Positions 13,571 through 26,412 are shown, numbered from the stretch's first letter. The stretch: DNA of 64,000 nt from Chrysomallon squamiferum (GCA_012295275.1 CM022671.1:35336183-35400182); one strand, 5' to 3'. Notes: a model not told the origin generated them from the letters alone. Numbers and translations: made by a program.

Positions 13571-14302
13571 AATACATTTTGATGACTGACAGACATTATT
13601 TTAGAAATAAAAGCTAAGATAGGAAAAGAAAAATACTTGATTATTACTATTTTGTACTGACAGTTTAACCAGTATTGTTAATCACATATTCTAGAGTGGG
13701 AAGTTAGTATTTTGTTATGTACTGTATATGAAAGCCAAGTCTTCTGTTCCTGGTCAGTTTAATTTTTTTCACAAAATGCTTTGTATCAGATTTTGTTTTT
13801 ATATCATGTATAGATGAGATCAAATGAGATGAGTCAAAACTACATTAATTTATTTGTTGAGCATTTTTATGGTTTTTTTGTTGTTGTTTTCAATTTGTTG
13901 TTTTTTGTGGGTTTTTTTTTGTTATTAACTTGTTACTTCTTTTATTTGGTTTTTCATTTTTTTCATTGTTTTTTTTATTTATTTTATTTTATTTTTGTAT
14001 TAGTTTGGGTTTTCCATGTTATATGTTTTATTTTTTATTTTTTTATTTTATCTGCATTTTATTTTGTATTGCTAAAGTTATATATATTTTTTGTCTTGTT
14101 TGTAACTTCATATTTGTCAAATATTTGTTACAGATTATTTTTTGTTCTTGTTCTTGTTTAGTTTTTGTCTCAGTTTTATTAAAAAATTATTTATCAAAAA
14201 GGTACAAAGTAAATTATCACATTCACATAAGGATAAAGTACTTATAATATCACCTCCACTGAAATCAGTGCGCTTTGTGACTGTTATATGGGGAAAAACT
14301 GG

Positions 14303-14470
14303 ATTTTATTTACCAAAGCAAAACACTAGATTTTATTTAACAAAGCAAAACACTAAATTTTATTCACCAAAGTAAAATACTATATTTTAATATGCTGAAA
14401 ACCCTACAAAAACAACAAATAAAAAACAAACCTGGATTTTATTCAGCAAAGTGGAATATTGAATTTCAAA
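14303..14470. repeat. Minisatellite, about 29 bp unit, four to five copies
   Basis: The unit GATTTTATTTACCAAAGCAA plus AACACTA repeats at 14303-14390. A separated copy (GGATTTTATTCAGCAAAGTG) lies at 14434-14460. Confidence 0.85.
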
Positions 14471-15454
14471 CTGAAATGAAATATAATACTGTACTTTGTG
14501 CACAAAATAAAACTAATGGATTACAGTGATTAATATTGCACACTGATAATCAACATAAAACACTGAACAGTAGCTCGTTTACATAATAAAGAAATAAGAG
14601 ACATGATTGCCATAATTTGACATGATTTTCTGTGATTTTTATTTTATTTCTGGGTGGGTTTTTTTTTTTTTAATTTGAATGTATAACTGTTCTATAAGTC
14701 CAGTTCAATAAATCTATTAGCTGTTGCATCAGACCAGTGAAAAATTACAGTCAGTTGTCTGGAGGACAGTGTATAAATCACTTTGAGTCTGTGTTACTGT
14801 GGAGCTGGTCTGCAGAAATTATTGTTCTCAATCAAAGAATTATTAAGTTGTAGTTTAGACATCATAATTCAGATTTGATCATTCCTCCTTAGTATTCTCC
14901 TTGATAATCAGAATACAGGAGTCAGAATGGCCAAAATTACAGGATCTGTCTCTCTTAACATTCCCCAATTAGCTTTTCCCCATTCCAGCCAGAGCTCCAT
15001 GCTTTGTTTATCATATCTGTTTCTATATGTGTAATTACATGTAAGAAATTTCTTTAAGACTTATCTGGTTACTTGAACAGCAGCAGTGAATTTCTCTGAC
15101 ATCATCATCATAAAATAAAAATTATTATCACACTGAAAGCCTTCCCTTGCCATTAATCATTGAAATGCATTCTTAATGCAAATAATGGATGAGATAAAAA
15201 CATTTTGTTTTTGATTTATTTTATTTAATCAGTTTCTGCCGATAACAGTAACAGCTCAAATTCATTTTGAATGTTTCCATGTTTTATTTGTTTTAAGCCA
15301 GCAACTCTGTTTTGTTAATAATAAAGTATGTAAGAATGCCTTAAGGCAGACATTTTCTCTGTTTCATAATTCATTTCTTAAACAGATGCCTAAAATAAAA
15401 AAAAAATTAAAAAAAAAATAAAAATAAAAAAAATCAATTGGGCAAATATTACAA

Positions 15455-16000
15455 AGTTCCATATTAATCAGTCTGTTATGGATTTTTTCACTGCACTATA
15501 CAAATAATATCTTGAAAAAAATATAAAAATGTCATCATATTCCAGACATCCTTACATACTTTATTGTTAGTAAAAGTTAATTGCCTCTATTAAGTAAATG
15601 CAATCACTAGAATGAACAGAGGTTGTATTTAGACTATTTATTTCTAATAATCAATCTATATAGTTGTTTTTTTCATTGCAGTGCACAAAATTATTTATGA
15701 ATAAACAACGTTATTATATTCCAGACATCCTTGCATACTTTATTGTTAGTAAAAGTTAATGGCCTGTATTAAATAAATACAACCTCTAGAAAGAACAGGC
15801 TATTTATTCATATTAATCAATGTATATAATGGTTTTTTTTTCAAGACATGACTACTAAAAAAAAAAAAAAAAAAAGTCATCACATTCCAGACATCCTTAC
15901 ATACTTTATTGTTAGTAAAAGTTAATTGCCTGTAATTAAATAAATACAACCACTGGGAAGGACAGAGGATATATTTAGACTATTTATTTCTGTCATGTGC
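15455..16000. repeat. Tandem repeat, about 166-179 bp unit, three copies
   Basis: TCCAGACATCCTT(A/G)CATAC followed by TTTATTGTTAGTAAAAGTTA recurs at 15541, 15720 and 15886. Each copy continues with a TTAA(G/A)TAAAT(A/G)CAA block and a GGAT/ATATTTAGACTATTTATTTC block. Conservation between copies is good, so the array is fairly recent. No coding potential or known element was recognised. Confidence 0.88.
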
Positions 16001-16568
16001 TGTAATGGTAGATGAAGTTGTGTTTTGATGAGAAGCCAGACTGAACCAGTTTATCCTTTGTACATTTTATGTACGTGTGTCTGTGTGTCTGTTCTCAGAT
16101 TACAAAGAAAAAAAAAAAATCAATTTTAGTCCATCTAATCACCAGTAATTTAAATTCTCTTCTAAGAAGGAATCTTTGAATGAATTGATTCTCAGAAGTG
16201 AAATTTATATACATTCCTACATAGATCAAGGCTTTCGATAAAATAAACTCAGTCTGTATCGTTTTTGTGGTGGTGGGTGAAATGAATAAATCTTTAATGA
16301 TTCCACTGAACAAAACAGGAAAAAAATACATTAATCTATTTTTAAGTTGATGAGACATTTTAAAATATTAAAAGAAGCACAAAAATAAAAGAAGAAAAAA
16401 TAGAAAAGAAAAAATAGAAAGCTGCAAGAAATGTTGTTTATTCTTTTACTGTCAGATATGTCCCAATATTTTTATTTTTTTATTTTTAATTATTATTTTG
16501 CAACCAGTACAACAAATCTGTACAAGTACACGTCCACTCTTTGCCTAATATAACACTCACATTTTTGT

Positions 16569-17128
16569 GTTTTTAAAATACGTTTTCTAGGTTCTACAAT
16601 AAATATATTTTATATCACATAATGTGAAATTAATATGACATTTTTAATTTATGTTGCCCAACATTGTATACCAAAAATATTTTCTACTGCTAGTGTAATA
16701 CAGATATATTTTTTTTAAATTATGTTTTAAGTGTTGTATAACAAATATATATCTCCTACTACATAATGTAATACTGGTGTTTTTTAATTTTATTATAATT
16801 ATTATTTTTTTTTATATATATATATATATTTGTTTACAAAGCAAATATATCATCTATTAATAATGATATGTTCCAGGTTGCATAAAAAATATGTCTTGTG
16901 CAACTAATGAATTATTGATATTTTAAAATGATACGTTTCATATCCTATAAGAAATAAATTATCATTAATGTAATACTGACCTTTTTTAAATGACATGTTT
17001 CACATTGTGTAACAAATATTTCTTCTGCTGCTAATGTAATACAGATGTTTTTTAAATGATACGTTGTATAACAAATATACTGTCTACTGTTGATGTGATA
17101 TTAATATTTTCTAACTGGTGTTTTGCAG
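16569..17128 (+). repeat. Degenerate minisatellite repeating the acceptor and start of exon 1
   Basis: About eight units of 59-90 bp run up to the exon 1 acceptor. Each contains a TTTTTAAATGATA(C)GTT-like block, then GTTGTATAACAAATAT, then a TCTACTGCTAATGTAATAC block. The real junction reads GCAG then GTTGTACAACAAATAG, so the middle block of every unit is the start of the exon. Two units retain an AG in the equivalent position (16589-16590, followed by GTTCTACAATAA; 16875-16876, followed by GTTGCATAA). Both of these copies carry a TAA stop within four codons. See findings. Confidence 0.75.
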
Positions 17129-17248
17129 GTTGTACAACAAATAGACCCAGAACACACGAGACAGCTAAAAGAACTAGAAGAGGCAAACAATGAACTGAAG
17201 GAAGAAGTGAAAAAGTTAGACAAGGCTTTACAGCTCACTAACAACTTG
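17129..17248 (+). CDS. RIMBP: RIM-binding protein, exon 1 in window (coiled coil)
   Basis: This internal exon has 40 codons and is phase 0 at both ends, with acceptor TTTTGCAG and donor GTGAGT. It encodes VVQQIDPEHTRQLKELEE and continues with heptads of Leu, Lys, Glu and Asn to QLTNNL. RIM-binding proteins are presynaptic active-zone scaffolds that link RIM and voltage-gated calcium channels through SH3 domains; this exon belongs to their N-terminal coiled coil. The pattern (acidic/Pro start, charged heptads, ending L.LTNNL) resembles the vertebrate TSPOAP1 segment that ends KLQETNL. This single exon alone would not identify the gene; the assignment rests on exons 2-7. The reading frame stays open briefly into the intron, and I end the exon at the consensus donor. 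Confidence 0.82.
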
Positions 17249-17439
17249 GTGAGTTTTCTTTTCAGTTCTTTAGAAAATAGTATACTTGTCTGTCATCTAT
17301 CATATGTAGGGTTTTTGTTGTTTTTTAGTAAAATGCACATTTTTGGATTATAAATTATATAGGTGCTTTTTGTTTGTGTTTATTTTTTTTTTTTTTTTTA
17401 GGTGGGTTAGTGATTTTTTTTGTGCTTTTTTTTTTTTTT

Positions 17440-17515
17440 ATATTTATTTTATTTTATTTTATTTTATTTTATTTTAATTTATTTTATTTATTTATTTATT
17501 TATATATTTATTTAT
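17440..17515. repeat. (TTTTA)n / (TTTA)n microsatellite
   Basis: A TTTTA run is followed by TTTA units, preceded by a T-rich stretch beginning near 17380. The open frame over it is Phe/Tyr/Leu-rich by composition only. Confidence 0.9.
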
Positions 17516-17779
17516 TATTGTTTTTGTTTAATGGTACATTAATGCATTATTGGTTTGTGAGATAGAAGTATTTAAGCAGGTAATTTTGGAACACAATGCA
17601 TTTATGTTTTGTTTTAATATTAGGCTTTATATTGTTTTCTATAGTTTTTAGGAAAATTCAGTTTGTAAATTTTTAATTTTACTGAATATTGATCAGGTGA
17701 GCTTTTCTTTTTAAAGAAAGAAAAGAAAAAAAGAAGCAAGACAAAATGGTGTATAAAGTAGTTTATACATGTTAAGTGT

Positions 17780-18560
17780 TGTTTTTGAGAAGTCATACAA
17801 CAAAAGTCAGTTACTGCTTTTATCGAAAATGGAACTGGATTAGTCTGATAATGTATTTCTCTGACTTAGACACAGGTTTTGAGAAAACAGCCTGACAGGA
17901 ATTGATTTATGTATGTTGTTTTTGAGAAGGTAGTTCATAAACTATTTTTATAGAAAATAGTACTGAAAATAAGCTATATGCATTGTACAGTTAAGAAATC
18001 CATAGTTTTGTTTAGTTTATAAGAAAGTAAATCTACTTGTAGTTTGTTATGAAGAATATCAGTTAATCATTTATTAAGTTTGACGTCCAGTAGCTGATAC
18101 ATGTTTCATGCTGGGGTGTCGTTGAACATTCATTCACTCATCTGTCAATTTTAAAAAAATATATTTTAGAACAGAAAAATAGTTTGCATTAATTATTATA
18201 TAGTGTTTTGGATCTGTTTTGTTTTTCTAAACAATAATAAATAAAAAAGAAAAGCTGGTAAATACTCTAATAAAAAATTTGTTTTACTGCATTATCTTTA
18301 CTTTTGATCGCCAGATTTAAAAAAAAAAAAATCTGTAAAAATGTTGTTTGTGCAGAAAACAGGATTGAAACAAGTGAGTAAACAGAGTTGTAAACAGTTT
18401 TTGAGAAACCGGCTCATAATCCTGTGAGTCGTTATAGGAAATAGGATTACTGCTGACAAACTGCTCCATGCATTACCACTGATAGTTTTATAGAAAACAG
18501 TGAATTATTACAGACTGAACTGTTTTTGATAATCAGTAAGTCTCTGATTTATGTCAGGAT
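17780..18560. repeat. Degenerate repeats around TTTTTGAGAA and TATAGAAAATAG
   Basis: TTTTTGAGAA-like blocks occur near 17784, 17877, 17918, 18396 and 18520. Many are followed at some distance by TTTATAGAAAA(T/C)AG and CTGA-containing sequence. Copies are diverged and unevenly spaced, so this is an old local duplication cluster. Confidence 0.5.
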
Positions 18561-18868
18561 TAGCAAACCTCACACAAACAGAAATCACAAACCTCAAATA
18601 CAAAAATATGAAGGAAAAACAGAAATGAAAGCAGCTATGTAAAATATAATTTATTCAAATAAATTTAGACTGCATGAAAATTTTATTTTAGTGTGTATTT
18701 GTTGATAAAAACAAATGATTTAAATTACTGGGAAAAAACCCCAAGGAAAAACAGAAGAATAAAAATATAATTAAGGAAAAAAGAAGGAAGGACATGGAAA
18801 AGCAAACCATTCAGTAATAGCAGTATTTTGATAAATTTTATTTGAACTATAACATAATCATACAAAAG

Positions 18869-18935
18869 TATAAATCTTTTACTGCAAATGACAAAATCAT
18901 ACTATAGTATAAATTTTTTACTGCAAATGACAAAA
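18869..18935. repeat. Direct duplication, about 38 bp, two copies
   Basis: GTATAAATCTTTTACTGCAA and the following ATGACAAAATCATAC block are repeated as GTATAAATTTTTTACTGCAA plus ATGACAAAATA. Confidence 0.85.
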
Positions 18936-19863
18936 TACTTCTTATATAATGCTAAGTTATCTTATTTTATTTATTACTGGTGATCACACTTTGCCAATAA
19001 TGAAGTATAACAAATGCATAAAAACTGCCAAAATATTATTGATATTGTCATGTTTCATTAGCTGTGTTTGTTTCTTGTGTGGGTGTCAGATAAAAAATAG
19101 AAAGAAAAAAGTCTGAAATTTGGCCCAAACTGAAACTATGATAATGAATGTGTTTAAGTCAGTTTGCCTGAACTAGGGAGATCAGGTTACAAGAATGGAT
19201 TTCAGTTATTTATGAGAGGGCTAATAAAAATATGAATATTTACAAATCTAGGATTACAGTGAATATTCATGGGTTTGCTGTTTACATGGTTTTATTTATC
19301 AGGCTGTTATCTTTATATTTGTAAAGTTATGCTAAATATTCACTTCATCATATTCTGAAAAAACCCATTAATGAACATTAAGAGAGCCTCCAATTAGAAA
19401 AATACTTCAGTTAATGGGTGTCAGATTATGATAAATTACACCTCTGAAATGATTAGCTAAATTACCAAAGATATTTTTCTTAAAAGCTGATGTTGACTTA
19501 TTGCAGACATCTGTAGATACAAAAATGCTTGCAGTATAAAAATACACTCAGTAAATTTCACCACAAACATTTGTATAACGTCACAGTGAGCAACAAGGTT
19601 TGAACCGTAAGACCTCCAGTCGTCATTTCAATAAATAATTTAAATATTTTCTTTAATTGTCTTCTAAATCTAATTGTAAGACAGACAATTAACGAGTTAC
19701 TAGTGAGCAGTGTCCTGTACACTCACACATACCTGTGAGTAGTTGCTCTGATTAGCCGTGCAGTGTGTTGCTCACTTGTGTGTGTGTGAGAATCGTATTG
19801 ATTGTGTTAGTTCCTATTTCTGGCCCGTTCCGTGGGCGATGCACATTGGTTAATTTGTAGCTG

Positions 19864-19987
19864 TTGGTGAAGATGTGTCTGTTGGTGAAGATGTGATCCA
19901 CCCTTTGTCTACTGTCACTGTCACTTTCTTGTGTCTGTCGGTGAAGATGTGATCCACCCTTTGTCTACTGTCACTTTCTTGTGTCTT
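19864..19987. repeat. Direct duplication, 56 bp period, two copies plus a part copy
   Basis: GGTGAAGATGTGATCCACCC followed by TTTGTCTACTGTCACT and TTTCTTGTGTCT occurs at 19884 and 19940, nearly identical. A partial GGTGAAGATGTGTCTG precedes at about 19867. The sequence is not AT-rich, and its near-identity implies a recent event. Confidence 0.88.
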
Positions 19988-20999
19988 GTCTCTCCAGTCT
20001 CAGTGAAACCAGAGACAAAGTGTGAGGATTAGTCAAATAAAATTTACAATTAAGAATTTCTGATTTAAAAATTTAAAAAAATGTAATTTTCATTATTTCA
20101 GTATTAATGTAAATGTTTTCAGAAAAATAGAAAATACAAAAAACCCACATTTAATACATTATTTTAAAATCAATTCCTTTTTTGATATAATATAATAATA
20201 TTAAATTAGTATTTTAAACAGGATAATCAGCTGTATATATAGTTCTGTATAGCAAATATAAAATGAATAATGTTTTAGGATATAATACATTCTGAACCAT
20301 AAATTATAATATATATAAGAGATTATCACTTATAATCCATTGCATTATAATGAATACAGTGCTAAATTAAAAATACTGCAAAAAATAAAAAAAAAAATTA
20401 CTGTATATAATGCAGTATAATATAGGATATATACAACATAGTTCCGTGTAATACGTTGCCAGATGTAAATAAATCGCTCTATGAAATAATATATATACAT
20501 AATGTAATATAATATAATATAATATTTACACTGTATGTGTATATTACATTACAGACAGACAGACACACACACACACAATTTCATGTACTAGGCTGTATGT
20601 TACAAATTAGACATTTCGAAAAACTCACTGTATAAGATATAAATAACAGGATATAATATGATAATACAGCTAATTATTCTGTCTGTTAAACCATCAAATC
20701 TGAAATATTCTTCAGTTTGAGAAATGGTAAAATGTTTCAAATGTCAAAGTAATGTACCTTTAAGCTGCAAGTTGGGATTAAAAAGAAATTTAAAAAGATA
20801 TAATCATTAGAGTTTTTTTCAGAGGACATGATTGATCTCTGGGAAGGAAGGAAGAGGGTTTTTTTGGAAAAGATAAAATAATTTAATGTGGTTCAGTCTC
20901 TCGAGAAGGGCATGCAAAACAATAATGTCTGCAAAAACCCCGATAGAAATGCAATTTCCTGACAACCAAAACTCAAACTTAATGGAATTTATTGATCAT

Positions 21000-21120
21000 T
21001 TGTTAAAATAAATAAATAAATAAATAATAAAAATAAAAATATGTATTAAAAAATTTTTGTTTTAAATAAATACATATATAAAAAAAAAAGAAGGTATATT
21101 AAAAAAAGAAAGAGAAGATT
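21000..21120. repeat. (AAAT)n-rich stretch
   Basis: AAATAAATAAATAAATAAAT and related A-rich words. This is simple AT-rich sequence, typical of the whole of 20040-22100, which otherwise holds nothing recognisable. Confidence 0.7.
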
Positions 21121-24100
21121 AAAATAAATAAAAACAAAAAGGTTTTTAAAAATGTTTTTAACCAAAATAAAGTTGTTTCAAAAACTATTTTATCAGTAAT
21201 AAATAAAATTTAAAAATCCCTCTGGGACAAAAATGAAGATGATGATGGTGATAAAAAAAATAACATTAAAAATGATCTTGATGATTATGATATATTAATA
21301 ACAACAACTACATAGCAATAATAAAAACAATAATAATGATAAGAGTAAAAGAAAATTAATATTATTACTGAAGATGATGTTGATAGCAGAACAACTTACA
21401 AAGATAATTAAATATACGACAGAGATCAGGGACCATCTGAGATTTTCTGCCTCTGTTCTGCACACCCTGTTATTTGTGTGTGATTGTCACAAGCCTGTAT
21501 TAAACTCCTAATAATTACATACATTATACTGACTTGTGTGTGTGTGTTTGTGGTTTCATAATCTGCTCCCTTGTGTGACACAACATTTCTGTGTGTTTAA
21601 TTTTAATAACAGATGTTGTGGGTTGTTTGTACTTGATATGATTTGTTTTTTCTTATTTTTTTATTTTAATTTTTATTTTTTTTACTTTTTTCTGTTTTGT
21701 TATTTATTATTTTATTTTATTTTATTTTAATTTTTTTTTGGGGGGTTAGTTTTTTTTTTTTTCCTCTTTTATGTATATATATATGTATACATTTTATTTT
21801 TCTAGCACAATGTATTTTTTTAAGTTTATTTTTAAAAATATATTTATAATGCAACTATTTTTTATTAGTAGTATTATTTTTTTTCTTTTTTTTTTTTTTT
21901 TTATTATTATCAAAATAAATAAAACATTTTCAATAAAAAATTGTCCAACCCATATTATTTGGTCAAACTTTAAAATTTAATTTTTTGGGGGTAAATTTTG
22001 ATAAAACAATTATACATTTCCTGAAGCAAACTGGAGCATTTTTATGGTTTATTTATTTATTCTTTGTTTTTTGTTTTATCGTTATTTTATATTTTTATGT
22101 TTTGAAATTTGAAATTACGAATTCCCACCTGCAGACAAGCACAATCAAACAGTGATTTCACTGCTGAACATTTTCTCTTGTTGTGGAGAGTTGCTCACCG
22201 AGAGTGTGTGTGTTTTCAGTCACTCTCTAATGGGCTGATAAATAACAGTGATTGATCACTAATTGAAGTGCAGTATAAAACAACAGTAAAAGATCGTTTG
22301 TGTTTCCTCAAGTGCTCTGGAAATAATGGAGGAATTATGTTGACAGAACAACACTTGGAAGAATGGCTGCCTACATTTTGAAAAAGTTATTTCTTGGAGT
22401 TAAGCTGCATTAAAATTAAACTAAAATAATAAAAATTAATTTAGAAATCCATTTATTTATAAAATTATTGTTATTGGTATATTACTTAAAGCTGGCCAAA
22501 ATTTTAAATGAAATTTTTTTTAAAATCTGTTTTTTGTAAAATTATTGTTAGGACTACTTAACTTCTACCAATTTTAACCAGTGCCACTTCTACCTGTAAC
22601 TTGTTAAATACATTCTTTTACCACAAACAAGTTTAAATAATCAATCACATGCATTACATGTTATGAGCACACACTTGTCTAACATAAAACACAAACAGCA
22701 CTGAACAAGTCAACTCTGTGAAAAATGTGTTTATGTCATGGACTCATTATAAATAGGATGCGTTGTCTAAAACAGTGTAACTTCAGAATGTGAGAGGATT
22801 AGAAACAAGAAGTTTGGAATTGTATTTCCTCTCAAAAGGCTAAAACTGTGTTCTTTACCATTTCATGAATGTAAAACCTTACCTCAGACCTGGCTAATAA
22901 TTCCTAGCAATTTTACCCATTTGAAATTCCTCAAATGTGTATGTGTGTATATATATGTTTACCTATGTGTATGTGTGTATTTGAGTGTGTGTCTGTATAC
23001 ATATATATATAGATCTTTGTATGTTTCAAAGAATCCTGAATTTCTGTAAATTGGTCAATATAAATAATTTTTGTTTCTATATACATATTTCTTCTGAAAC
23101 CCGGTTTTGTCAGACTCAAGGGTTACACGGGACTGCAGTTTTAGAACCTTTAGACCTATAAATAACAAAACCTGCAAGACTTGCTCAGACACAAACAGTT
23201 TTGAAACTGGTCACACCTGATTCTGCAGCCAGTATTGAGAACAGCAGCCCACTGAATGTCCAGCCTGGCTAACTCCAGCTGGGCTGACCACGTCCAGTCT
23301 GTCCACACCGCAGTGGACTAATTGGTTTTCTGCTGACCACTGATCTCGTTAATGACCGGCCCGCTGATTAAACAAAACAGTTTGGTTTTGTGCATGCAGT
23401 AATGATGCTGTGTTGTGTTTGTAAGTGCTCGCTAAAACCACTTCACTCCTCTCACATCAGACTAATTGTGCAGCAAACTCTAGTGCTCACCATTTCCTCT
23501 AGCTTGTCTCAGAGCTTGTGAATGATGTGTCAGTGGTTGTGAGATCTACTCTCATGTTCTTCAAATTGGGTTATTTCTCATTAGTGTTATTAGTGCCGTA
23601 AGGGTTGGGTTAATTTTTTTCTTTTTTTTATATTAGCATAATTATATGATTTTCCTGTTTAAGGGAAAGTACATAAAAAAAATGTATGTGTCTGCTAAAT
23701 CAGTAGGAATCAATGAAAAGACTGTTGTTAGATATTTTTTCCTCTCTCTCAACTTTCATTCGTTCAATGTAAAAGGGAGATAAGAATGATTTAGCTGAAA
23801 GAAAAGGGTTATCTTTTCTTCTTATTGTGTTTTCAACATTGCTTTTTGTCACTTGTTTGTGCACACAGGTTTACTAATTTATTTCAAAACCTGATGATGT
23901 ATTTTATTCATTTCTTAGTTTTTGCTAACTGTTCAAAAACATCTTTCAAAATAGGTTGAATGTTTTTTGTACCATTGATTCATATTGTATTTGGTAACAT
24001 CCACTGTAATCAATTTTAATTTCATCCTTTTTTTCTTTTTGTTCATTTATTAAAGTATATTAGATTATTCATTGGATTTGTACTTAAATATTATTATTTA

Positions 24101-24771
24101 TAAAAAAAAAACCAAGAAGACAAGACTGATCTTAAAAATAATAAAAATTGTAAAATCATCAGCTTTAGAATCCAGTTATTAAAACATGCCAGTACCAAAC
24201 CACATTCAGGCTAAATCTTTACGTGAAACATAAAATAAACAATAAATTATTTTATAAAAATGAAACTGTATTTCAGTGTTACAAATTGAAGCACTTCTAA
24301 AGCAGTGTCAATTTGATCTTTATTATTTCAATTAAAATTCTTAATAATAAAAGTGTAAAGACTACACTAACAAGATGTTTTTCATCTAGCTCTGTAGACA
24401 TCATAGTAAATGAAAAATGAAAGTAAACTGAAACAAATAACAACTTATTGTGAGAGGATCATCACCTGTATACAGTAACACTCTTACTTGAATTAGTGTT
24501 ACAGAAACTGAAAAAGAAAAGTGAGCCCAATTCAAAATTAGACGGTTTCAAGAATAGATAGTTTTCTGGTTTTTCAAGATTTCTAGAACCTGGATGAATG
24601 GTTTGGTACCTGAATTTCACTGTTTTCACATAAAATATTTTATCTCCTGTATTACTGGAACGTCAGAATGTCAGTGCACAACAAACGGATGAAATGAGAG
24701 TAATGACAGTCAAGTATCTTTCTGTTAAAATCAATATGTTTGGTAATTTTGCTATTTTTCATTTTTCACAG

Positions 24772-24855
24772 AAAACTGATCTGCGTGCCAAAGAAGAGGA
24801 ATGTGAAGTTTTACATAAAACAATAGAACAACAGAGACACCACACAGAGGAACTC
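24772..24855 (+). CDS. RIMBP: RIM-binding protein, exon 2 (coiled coil)
   Basis: This exon has 28 codons and is phase 0-0, with acceptor TTTTTCACAG and donor GTAAGT. It encodes KTDLRAKEEECEVLHKTI followed by EQQRHHTEEL. The spacing of charged residues around the single Cys and the closing EEL match the vertebrate RIM-BP/TSPOAP1 segment with KKCESLEQEARKKQRRCEEL; the next exon continues that alignment. Codon use is unlike the flanking AT-rich DNA and there are no stops. It forms the rod-like N-terminal region that precedes the SH3/FN3 part in the family. Confidence 0.84.
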
Positions 24856-25204
24856 GTAAGTAGTTTGATACAACCGATATATAACAGTATTTAATATAAA
24901 GTGATATTACATATTACTTGATATTTGACTGTGGTGTTAGATCTAAAGAAAGATGCATACAAAAGACTCCATTACAGCTACTTTGTAAAAGCATGATGGT
25001 GATATGTTGTTTTTATTGCACTGTATAAATATATAATGTTTCAACATGTTTGATATTTCTCGTTTCTTTGTGATGAAGTACTCAGTCTGTTAGGAATTAT
25101 ATATATATATATATAATTCATTTTATGGTGAGATTGCTGGTGTAGGTATTTTGTGTAAGCAAATTGTCATAAAAGATTTAATGGTTCAAATTGTCACTGT
25201 AGAC

Positions 25205-25320
25205 TGAGTTGTTGTTATTGTTATCAATTTTTATTATTATTTTTATCATTTTTATTATTATTATTATTGTTGTTACTGTTATTGTTATCATTGCTATTAT
25301 TATTATTATTATTATTATAT
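25205..25320. repeat. (ATT)n with GTT/ATC interruptions
   Basis: Nearly continuous trinucleotide repeat of TTATTATT and TTGTTATT type. The translated Ile/Val-rich frame is an artefact. Confidence 0.9.
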
Positions 25321-25504
25321 TTTTAATTTCATTTTCTTTTCATTATACTCTTTTAATTATTTTAATTTATTTTATATATGCATTTGTATGAATTCAAAAA
25401 ACTTTTTCTAAATATTATTATTATTTTTTTTTAAATCATAATAAAATACACACACTCAAATAGAAACACAGAAGTAGGTAAACATTCGTACATACTGGCA
25501 CATA

Positions 25505-26026
25505 TAGCTGCACTAATACACGCACAAACATAAACACAAACACACACACACACACACAGAGAAACATACTTGGACAGACACACACATACACTTTAATCAG
25601 GATTCATACTTCCTCTTTCATTAAATATTCCATTATCATAACAACATACCTGTCTCTTCCTTGTAATTTTTTTTCACCTTCTAACCTGTTTACTTTTTAC
25701 CTGAGCAGTACAAAAAACACTATTATCTACCTGACATTTTGAAATTAATTTTATTTCTTATACCATAGACAAATATCACAATTTCTTTTTCATTTTACTC
25801 TTTTGAAGAGAGAAAAAGAAGAAACAGATTAAAACAGATCTCTATATATCAGTGTTAACAACACCTTTGTACACCTTGACATTTATTAAATGTAATACTC
25901 ATTAGATGTCAGACAGACAGTGTCTTGTATAATAAAGATAAAAAAAAACATACTGTTATCATATCTAGAAATCTTTTATACATGTAGACATAACACGAAT
26001 GCATGTTTATGTATGTTAGCATGCAT

Positions 26027-26063
<37 letters not shown>

Positions 26064-26075
26064 TGTATGTATGTA
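25505..26075. repeat. (CA)n and (ATGT)n microsatellites
   Basis: Interrupted ACAC tracts lie at about 25505-25590, with ordinary AT-rich sequence between. A clean CA run at 26028-26059 is followed by ATGT units to 26075. The SINE fragment begins directly after this tract. Confidence 0.85.
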
Positions 26076-26097
26076 AGGCACATCAACATCCTTGTAG

Positions 26098-26162
26098 GGA
26101 ACTGGTTAGGACAAGAAACAGGCCAATGTGTGCTACAGTAAGGTTTGATCCTGTGGCCCATT
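26098..26162 (-). mobile_element. Fragment of the tRNA-related SINE-like repeat (middle part)
   Basis: GGAACTGGTTAGGACAAGAA, then CAGGCCAATG, then AAGGTTTGATCCTGTGGCCC. The order matches the recalled molluscan consensus (CACTGGTTGGGACGAGAA, CCAATG, GGTTTGATCCTGCGACCC). The tRNA-like head would follow at the right, so the element is on the minus strand, antisense to the gene. It ends before the A-box region. Confidence 0.6.
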
Positions 26163-26367
26163 TTAAAGCAATTTGACACAAATATAATTTTGTATAATAA
26201 GAAAAATATAGCTTAAATTCTTAAAGTAATTTTCTGGTGCAGAAGATATTTTCTTTTATTTATTTATTTATTTATTTATAATTATTTTTTTATATTATAT
26301 AATTTTTAAGTTGTTTCTTTCTTCACTCTATTTTTGCATTTTTTTAATTTCCATTTTCTTACATAAG

Positions 26368-26373
26368 TGTGTT

Positions 26374-26412
<39 letters not shown>
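26368..26412. repeat. (GT)n followed by (AT)n
   Basis: A GT run of about 22 bp passes directly into an AT run. Confidence 0.92.

Larger units (their letters stand above)
1..17128. other. Noncoding 5' part of the window (upstream intron or 5' flank)
   Basis: Exon 1 of the gene starts with a splice acceptor in phase 0, so the transcript must begin further upstream and much of this stretch is probably intron. I looked for an exon encoding the coiled coil that should precede exon 1 (a segment rich in Leu, Glu, Lys and Gln between an AG and a GT) and found none I would defend. The sequence is AT-rich, with poly(A)/poly(T) runs, short microsatellites and several minisatellites listed separately. 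Two less AT-rich, CpG-bearing patches (about 1740-1910 and 10860-11260) are discussed as findings. Stretches such as 3300-5300, 6350-8100 and 9470-12150 show nothing else recognisable. Confidence 0.6.
17249..24771 (+). other. RIMBP: Intron 1 (7523 bp)
   Basis: The intron runs from GTGAGT to TTTTTCACAG and is phase 0. It is AT-rich and contains a TTTTA/TTTA tract near its 5' end, degenerate tandem repeats at 17780-18560, two short duplications (18869-18935 and 19864-19987) and long AT-rich spacers. No additional exon was convincing. A less AT-rich patch at 23200-23560 has no open frame bounded by good splice sites. Confidence 0.75.

Noticed and set aside
19605-19640. GGTTTGAACCGTAAGACCTCCA, B-box-like
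   Set aside because: It resembles the pol III B box but has no supporting A box or SINE body nearby.
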